Shown: piece by piece, positions 52,412 through 57,253 of the stretch
Layout: each line of letters opens with the position of its first letter
Position numbering within the stretch: the first letter of the stretch is position 1
Made by a program: the position numbers and the translations under genes
Notes under the pieces: generated by a model
The model's database searches: none
Told to the model about the DNA's origin: nothing
The model's input: only the letters and a program-made list of their open reading frames with translations
Assembly: GCA_964606325.1 (NCBI GenBank)
Contig: CAZSGE010000014.1
Span: 1 to 57,253, forward strand
DNA from: Berkiella sp964606325
Lineage (GTDB): Bacteria; Pseudomonadota; Gammaproteobacteria; Berkiellales; Berkiellaceae
DNA length: 57,253 bases
Direction of reading: 5' to 3'

Positions 52412-53314
52412 TTAACCTTTGCCGCGGGTTTTGTTGGGCCCCTTCCCCACATCCTTTTCGACGTATTCTATAATCATATCTGCCACATCTTTGCCGGTAA
52501 CCCGCTCTATCCCTTGCAGGCCAGGTGAAGAATTAACTTCTAGGACTAGCGGCCCATGGGCTGATCGTATTAAATCAACACCTGCGACATCTAAGCCCAT
52601 TACTTTGGCAGCTTTGAGGGCCAAGGTACGTTCTTCTGGTAACAATTTAATAGTGGTCGCTGTTCCACCACGATGTAGGTTTGAGCGAAAATCACCCTCT
52701 TTGGCTGTTCTTTGCATAGAGGCAACAATCTTGTCGCCAACCACAAAGCAACGAATATCTGAACCATTGGACTCTTTGATATATTCTTGAACCAGAAAAT
52801 TGGCATTCAATCCTCTAAAGGCATTGATCACCCCTTCTGCAGCCTTTTCGGTTTCCGCCAAAACGACCCCTTCACCGTGTGTGCTTTCCATCAACTTAAC
52901 AATTAATGGCGCTCCCCCCACAAATTCAATCAGCTCATCGGTTGCATCTGCTGCGTGCGCATAACCTGTGATGGGCATGCCCACCCCTTTTCTTGCTAAC
53001 AGCTGGTGGGCACGTAATTTATCGCGTGAACGCGAAATCGCAATGGATTCGTTTAAAGCATATACGCCACCCACCTCAAACTGGCGCAACACTGCAGTAC
53101 CATATGAGGTCACTGAGGCACCAATGCGAGGTATAATGGCATCAAAGCTTAGGACTTGTTTACGATAATGTACAGACGGCTGGTTAGCAGTGATATTCAT
53201 ATAGCATTTGAGCACATCTATCACTTGCACTTCATGGCCACGAGCTTCAGCTGCTTCCACCAGTCGTTTAGTAGAATAAAGCCTGGAATCACGGGATAAA
53301 ATGCCAATTCTCAT
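52412..53314 (-). CDS. rimK: Ribosomal protein S6 glutamate ligase
   Basis: A 300-residue ATP-grasp ligase that adds glutamate residues to the C-terminus of S6. It begins MRIGILSRDSRLYSTKRLVE as in RimK. ATP-grasp features are PLIVKLMESTHGEGV (Lys, ~138-152), VQEYIKESNGSDIR and LVLEVNSSPGLQGIE (Mg ligands, ~269-283). The length is normal. Its start overlaps the stop of the endonuclease I gene by four bases (ATGA), so the two form an operon. Confidence 0.93.
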   Translation of the reverse strand: MRIGILSRDSRLYSTKRLVEAAEARGHEVQVIDVLKCYMNITANQPSVHYRKQVLSFDAIIPRIGASVTSYGTAVLRQFEVGGVYALNESIAISRSRDKLRAHQLLARKGVGMPITGYAHAADATDELIEFVGGAPLIVKLMESTHGEGVVLAETEKAAEGVINAFRGLNANFLVQEYIKESNGSDIRCFVVGDKIVASMQRTAKEGDFRSNLHRGGTATTIKLLPEERTLALKAAKVMGLDVAGVDLIRSAHGPLVLEVNSSPGLQGIERVTGKDVADMIIEYVEKDVGKGPNKTRGKG

Positions 53315-54045
53315 TCAGCGGTCCTTTTCTTATCAATGTAAAAATTTGAATCACCTTGGATAGCGGCTACTTTTTGATTCCACTTTATTTCCCAAGGAGT
53401 TGTCGGATATCTGTTATTCCAATCAGTTAGCAGTCTACGCTGCCTTTCTCCCAAGTCTATACCATATTTATCTGCCATATATAAACCTATGCGGGCAACC
53501 ATCCCTTTCGTATTATCTGGTGGCTCTACTAGTCGATAGCGCTCATCTATGATGATTGGGCATTCGTTAAAATAAAAGGAGTCTTTATTTTCATCAAGAT
53601 GAAACGATGCAAAACGAAAATTCTCTCTTTTGGCATTAACCGATCGAATAACTGGGACTAAATTGTGTAAATCAGCTTCCATCGCTTGAAAAAGGGGCGA
53701 AATTTTAGCGCAGCATTTCCTGCCTTTTAATGTTTTACCTTTTTTCGTTTTGCAGATCGGTTTTTTCCAACAATCTAGCTTTTTGCCGTACCATGAAACA
53801 GGCACAACATGTTCCCAGCTTATCCATTTATCACGCCTATAATCAGTAGGAACGTATGTGCAACTTTTAAAATTAATTTGGCCATACTTATCAAAAGAAC
53901 AACCACAGTAGAAAGTTTGCCGATGCTCAAGCCACACGTTAAGCGCTTCTTTTTTAGCTTGTGCAAAATTGCCAGGTGCGCCAAAACAAGGCGTGCTCAC
54001 AAGTAAAAAGGCAAAACACAATCTAAAAATTAGGTTTCTTGGCAT
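53311..54045 (-). CDS. Exported endonuclease I (EndA/NucM type)
   Basis: A 244-residue periplasmic or secreted non-specific nuclease of the beta-beta-alpha-metal type. A signal peptide (~1-22, ending CFGAP) precedes the nuclease domain: KWISWEHVVPVSW with the catalytic His, then DLHNLVPVIRSVNAKR. Several cysteines (FYCGCS, LDCWKKPIC, RKCC) suit periplasmic folding through the DsbA system. The ATG at 54045 is chosen over the TTG at 54060. It likely degrades extracellular or host DNA for nutrients. It is coupled to rimK by a 4-base overlap. Confidence 0.9.
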   Translation of the reverse strand: MPRNLIFRLCFAFLLVSTPCFGAPGNFAQAKKEALNVWLEHRQTFYCGCSFDKYGQINFKSCTYVPTDYRRDKWISWEHVVPVSWYGKKLDCWKKPICKTKKGKTLKGRKCCAKISPLFQAMEADLHNLVPVIRSVNAKRENFRFASFHLDENKDSFYFNECPIIIDERYRLVEPPDNTKGMVARIGLYMADKYGIDLGERQRRLLTDWNNRYPTTPWEIKWNQKVAAIQGDSNFYIDKKRTAE

Positions 54046-54260
54046 CACATCTAAGAGCAATAATAAAAAAGAGTAGCGATGCTATCTTTTTTTGACTAGC
54101 AGTTCAATTTATTCCCCAATAAACCCTCTCACATATACAGCTTGTTGAATTACTCACAGCGTATAATTTCTCATAATTATTCACGGAAGACGTGTCAATA
54201 TTTGCAATAAGTATGAGATAATTGAACGTTTATTCCGAGGCGATCTCTAGGGGAGATATT

Positions 54261-55325
54261 TTGTCAGTTACTCAAAATTATAACCATATTAAAGTGGCCG
54301 TTATCGGCTGCGGTAACTGGGGCAAAAACCTTATTCGCGTGCTACATGGACTTGGCTCACTTGCAGCTATTTGTGATCTTGATTCAGCAAGATCTGCTCA
54401 ACTTAGCCAGCAATACGATGTACCTTCTCTTTCTTTCGATGAAATTTTAAACAACAAGGCAATTGCGGGCGTGTTTATTGCCACCCCATCAAGAACACAC
54501 TTTGATGTGGGGCTAGCCTCCCTCAAAGCCAGTAAGCATGTTTATATTGAAAAACCTTTTGCAAGCACTTTCCAACAAGCATCAAAGCTGCATGAATTAG
54601 CCAATCAACAACAGCGCACGTTGATGATAGGGCACTTGTTGCAATACCATCGTGCTTTTACCCATATGAAGTCACTTTTGCATGATGGCGCCTTAGGTGA
54701 TTTACAGTATATTTATGCAAACCGCTTCAATTTTGGAAAATTTCCCAATGAGGAAAGCGTATTAATGGATTATGCGCCACATGATATTTCCATGATTTTA
54801 TCGTTAGTGCGCTCCATGCCGCTGACAGTGATGGCTTCCAATGCTAATCATTTGCAACACACGGTCTCAGACACCTCCAGCATTCAATTGACTTTTCCCG
54901 GTAATGTCAAAGCACATATTTTCTCTTCTTGGTTATACCCTTTTAAAGAACAAAAAATGATTATTGTAGGCTCAAAAGCAATGGCCATTTTTGAAGATAG
55001 CCAGCCCTGGGAGAGTAAATTACGTTTGTGCCCCTATCCAGCCCAATGGGTTGATGGACTACCACAGCCTTTTGCACCTGTCTTAGAGAATGTACCTGTG
55101 TCCCCTGCTGAGCCTTTGCAAAATGAATGTAGCCATTTTCTTGCCTGTATTGCTAGCGGTGAGAAGCCTCTGACATCCAGTCTTGAAGGTTTAAAGGTAA
55201 TGGCCGTATTAGAAGCAGCAATGCAGTCTATGCGTAGTGAAGCCCCTATCAACCTAGGTGATAAGGAATACGCATTTGCTCAAAACAAGTCACAAGCCCA
55301 TGTTCAGCTTGAGAGCGTCTCGTAA
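54261..55325 (+). CDS. Gfo/Idh/MocA oxidoreductase, WlbA/WbpB-like
   Basis: About 354 residues. The Rossmann motif VAVIGCGNWGKN lies near the N-terminus and the family catalytic motif YIEKPFA near 97, followed by the C-terminal alpha/beta domain (NRFNFGKFP, VLMDYAPHDISMIL). The close match to UDP-N-acetyl-glucosamine(uronate) 3-dehydrogenases (WlbA/WbpB) is inferred from this and from the aminotransferase neighbour. From the TTG at 54261, preceded by GGGGAG, the protein starts ten residues before the Rossmann strand, as usual; the longer frame starts at a TTG at 54222. It is followed 66 bases later by the DegT/DnrJ gene. Confidence 0.82.
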   Translation: MSVTQNYNHIKVAVIGCGNWGKNLIRVLHGLGSLAAICDLDSARSAQLSQQYDVPSLSFDEILNNKAIAGVFIATPSRTHFDVGLASLKASKHVYIEKPFASTFQQASKLHELANQQQRTLMIGHLLQYHRAFTHMKSLLHDGALGDLQYIYANRFNFGKFPNEESVLMDYAPHDISMILSLVRSMPLTVMASNANHLQHTVSDTSSIQLTFPGNVKAHIFSSWLYPFKEQKMIIVGSKAMAIFEDSQPWESKLRLCPYPAQWVDGLPQPFAPVLENVPVSPAEPLQNECSHFLACIASGEKPLTSSLEGLKVMAVLEAAMQSMRSEAPINLGDKEYAFAQNKSQAHVQLESVS

Positions 55326-55391
55326 GATAATTAGGTAAATAAACTTAGGTAGTTTATTATTTTCAACATTGTTAACTAAAAATAAAGACCC

Positions 55392-56528
55392 ATGTTAAAA
55401 GAAAAAATAAATACAATCGAATTCATAGACTTACAAGCGCAACGTCGACTTATTGGGGACAAAATTCCCAAAGCCATCGAAAAGGTATTAGCGCATGGTG
55501 GCTATATTTTAGGGCCAGAAGTTCAAAAGTTAGAGGAAAAGCTCATTGGCTACACTCAAGCAGAAGATGCTATTACCTGCAGTAATGGAACTGATGCACT
55601 TCGACTCTTACTACTCGCCTACAAAGTTGGACCAGGCGATGCGGTATTTGTGCCTACTTTTACTTTTGCATCAACTGCTGAAGTAGTAGCTGAATCGCAT
55701 GCAACGCCGGTATTTATTGATGTGTGTCCACACACCTTTAATATTGATCCTAAGAGTCTTGAAAAAGCTATTGCCTCATTAGATAAAAAATTAACGCCTA
55801 AAGGCATCATCGCCGTTGATTTGTTTGGATTACCTGCTGATTATGATGCGCTCCATGAAGTCGCTCAACATCACAATCTTTGGGTAATTAGCGATGCTGC
55901 ACAAAGCTTTGGTGGCGGTATTGGCGACAAAAAGGTAGGGAATTTTACAGTTGCTACCACCACAAGCTTTTTTCCATCCAAGCCTTTAGCTTGTTATGGT
56001 GATGGTGGCGCCGTATTCACCAATGACAAAGATTTAAGCACCGTTATTCGTTCTTTACGTAACCATGGTTGTGGCGTGCATCGCTACGATCATATCCATA
56101 TTGGTTTAAATAGTCGCCTTGATACCATTCAAGCCGCTGTATTACTTGAAAAGCTTGCTATTTTTCCGCAAGAATTAGCACGTCGACAAGAGATTGCACA
56201 ATTTTACACCAACGAGTTACGAGAAGTGGTGCAAGTGCCTCTTGTTCCTAAAGGTAAAACGCACGCTTGGGGTCTTTACACCATTGCAACACAAATTGAT
56301 CAAAGAGAAGGGTTGATGGCTGCTTTACAAGAAAGTGGCGTACCCAATAATGTTTATTATCGTAAACCATTACATCTGCAACCAGCCTATCAGCATTTCC
56401 CCAGTGCCACTGAGCAATTGAAAAATGCAGAAATGGCTTGTAACAAAGTGCTGAGCCTCCCAATGCATCCGTATTTAACAGATGATCAGCTCAGCTATAT
56501 CTGCAAACAAGTTAAAAACTGTTTATGA
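55392..56528 (+). CDS. DegT/DnrJ/EryC1/StrS aminotransferase, WlbC/WbpE-like
   Basis: A 378-residue PLP-dependent sugar aminotransferase. Landmarks are CSNGTDALRLLL (cofactor phosphate), VISDAAQSFGG (PLP-contacting Asp), the Schiff-base Lys197 in FFPSKPLACYGDGGA, and GLNSRLDTIQAAVL. With the upstream oxidoreductase it would turn a UDP-3-keto sugar into a 3-amino sugar for surface polysaccharide or lipid A. The later acyltransferase is not in the window. Its last six bases overlap the convergent small gene. Confidence 0.9.
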   Translation: MLKEKINTIEFIDLQAQRRLIGDKIPKAIEKVLAHGGYILGPEVQKLEEKLIGYTQAEDAITCSNGTDALRLLLLAYKVGPGDAVFVPTFTFASTAEVVAESHATPVFIDVCPHTFNIDPKSLEKAIASLDKKLTPKGIIAVDLFGLPADYDALHEVAQHHNLWVISDAAQSFGGGIGDKKVGNFTVATTTSFFPSKPLACYGDGGAVFTNDKDLSTVIRSLRNHGCGVHRYDHIHIGLNSRLDTIQAAVLLEKLAIFPQELARRQEIAQFYTNELREVVQVPLVPKGKTHAWGLYTIATQIDQREGLMAALQESGVPNNVYYRKPLHLQPAYQHFPSATEQLKNAEMACNKVLSLPMHPYLTDDQLSYICKQVKNCL

Positions 56529-56912
56529 TAACTTCGTTTTAAATGATGCGTTCAAGCAGTCACGCGCTTGAACGCCAATATCCCACCCTGCTTTTGCGAC
56601 AATACAACCACTTAAGACATTATCAGCAATTGAATTTTTTCCTGTGGCTATCCCATAAGCATGTACGATACAAAGACCAACTGTGCATGTATTGAGTAAA
56701 AAATGATTAAAATCTTCTTCTCTTTGCTCTTCATCCGTTAAAGCATTTTCATTCAAATCTTGCGGGTTAATCACACCAGGTCGTCGATCATCTCGACCAT
56801 AGTTAACATACAGCATATTAAAGAAAGCATTTTTAACATTTTTAACAATTAAAAAGGCGCTACTTACAAAGCCCAATTGACTTAACGGAATTTGAGATAA
56901 AAAATTCAACAT
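56523..56912 (-). CDS. Unknown small protein with hydrophobic ends
   Basis: 129 residues. A hydrophobic N-terminus (~5-35) and another hydrophobic run at ~72-110 (LLNTCTVGLCIVHAYGIA, then VLSGCIVAKAGWDIGVQ) surround an acidic middle (NENALTDEEQREED). I do not recognise it. The layout, a short membrane-like N-terminus with Asp/Glu linker, resembles 28255 and 10895 in general style only. It converges on the aminotransferase gene. Confidence 0.6.
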   Translation of the reverse strand: MLNFLSQIPLSQLGFVSSAFLIVKNVKNAFFNMLYVNYGRDDRRPGVINPQDLNENALTDEEQREEDFNHFLLNTCTVGLCIVHAYGIATGKNSIADNVLSGCIVAKAGWDIGVQARDCLNASFKTKLS

Positions 56913-56993
56913 GTTATCTACCTATATTTTTTCGGCTAACACTAGTGTCTTTATATCATTAAAGCATGTCATAAAAAATGCTTTAAGATAAAA

Positions 56994-57253
56994 TTAACTA
57001 GGCCTAATCTGAGTAACTGTATCTTTGCTCTGATCAGTCAATTTCCTGGGGGTTAATGGCCCGACTGACAGCCTAGATTTAGCGTAAGCAGGCGCAAGTA
57101 AGGCTATGGGTTCATCATGAATGGATACTTTTTTGCCTTTGGTGTCTAAAACCGTTTTAAGCTCTTTGATAACTTCGCGTGGCTCTTTCTCTTTCCCTCA
57201 ATTTTCTTCTTGAGTAGATTCTTTCTTATCTTTCTTATCTATCTTATCTTTTT
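56994..57253 (-). pseudogene. C-terminal part of an orphan gene with an in-frame stop
   Basis: On the minus strand a frame enters from the window edge (KDKIDKKDKKESTQEEN) and meets TGA at 57198-57200. It continues in the same frame without another stop for about 67 codons (GKEKEPREVIKELKTVLD onward, through KVSIHDEPIALLAPAYA, to IRPS) and ends at TAA 56994-56996. Protein-like Lys/Glu-rich composition on both sides suggests one gene broken by a nonsense change, or a sequencing error. The N-terminus is outside the window. Function unknown. Confidence 0.5.

Overview
The window is about 57 kb of AT-rich DNA, scaffold-like, with one 100-N gap at 25044-25143. It reads as the chromosome of a host-associated gammaproteobacterium of the Legionellales (Coxiellaceae / Candidatus Berkiella / Legionella neighbourhood). 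This placement is inferred from gene content. There is a Com1/DsbA-type thiol protein, an ankyrin-repeat protein, a SidE-like ubiquitin-modifying protein, several orphan coiled-coil or low-complexity proteins of the kind seen among secreted effectors, and many single-gene housekeeping functions on both strands. No tRNA, rRNA, CRISPR array or prophage was seen.

Layout. 1-6.3 kb: an unrecognised partial gene, a LuxR-type regulator, a membrane/coiled-coil protein, peroxiredoxin Bcp and an ankyrin protein, all on the minus strand. 6.6-10.9 kb: a two-gene RND efflux operon without an outer-membrane partner. 11-16.7 kb: aminotransferase, DUF885 peptidase, a duplicated Cys-rich exported protein and an ALDH3-like dehydrogenase. 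16.8-19.2 kb: a mono-ADP-ribosyltransferase plus SidE-type phosphodiesterase protein with the domain order reversed relative to Legionella SidE. 19.5-24.8 kb: APC permease, L,D-transpeptidase, Com1/DsbA, a three-copy palindromic repeat, methyltransferase, YhiN flavoprotein. 24.9-29.5 kb: a minisatellite-containing gene broken by the assembly gap, DUF4389, an oxygenase, a Tag/GIY-YIG fusion, a His-rich-tailed protein and a YbaK-type editing protein. 29.5-30.9 kb: an IS200-like transposase between inverted copies of a hairpin-rich repeat, followed by a 301-bp tandem copy. 31-37.6 kb: HAD phosphatase, peptide deformylase, TPR-helicase, a two-gene fusion scar, an orphan protein with a repeated Tyr motif, and UmuC. 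37.6-45 kb: methyltransferase, PncC, MFS, erythrin-Vit, ALDH, YfiR, MazG-like, GreB. 45.2-48.7 kb: a double-glycine-leader peptide, CorA, an isoleucine-type transcription attenuator and the MFS transporter it precedes, and a small membrane protein. 48.9-57 kb: a nucleotidyltransferase-fold orphan, rhomboid protease, HU with a lysine/alanine-rich tail, RimK, endonuclease I, a WlbA/WlbC-like sugar pair, and two orphan genes at the edge.

How it fits together. Two loci stand out. (1) The gene at 16814 combines the two catalytic halves needed for ubiquitin-AMP-independent phosphoribosyl-ubiquitination (an R / S-T-S / E-x-E mART and an H / E / H phosphodiesterase) in the order mART-then-PDE. (2) A 25-codon leader with four consecutive Ile codons, mutually exclusive hairpins and a strong terminator sits just before an MFS transporter, which predicts isoleucine-starvation control of a nutrient importer. 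The window also records genome plasticity: a transposase with its own repeat family, a collapsed 27-bp VNTR, a scar joining the 3' ends of umuC and def, and in-frame stops in two orphan genes.
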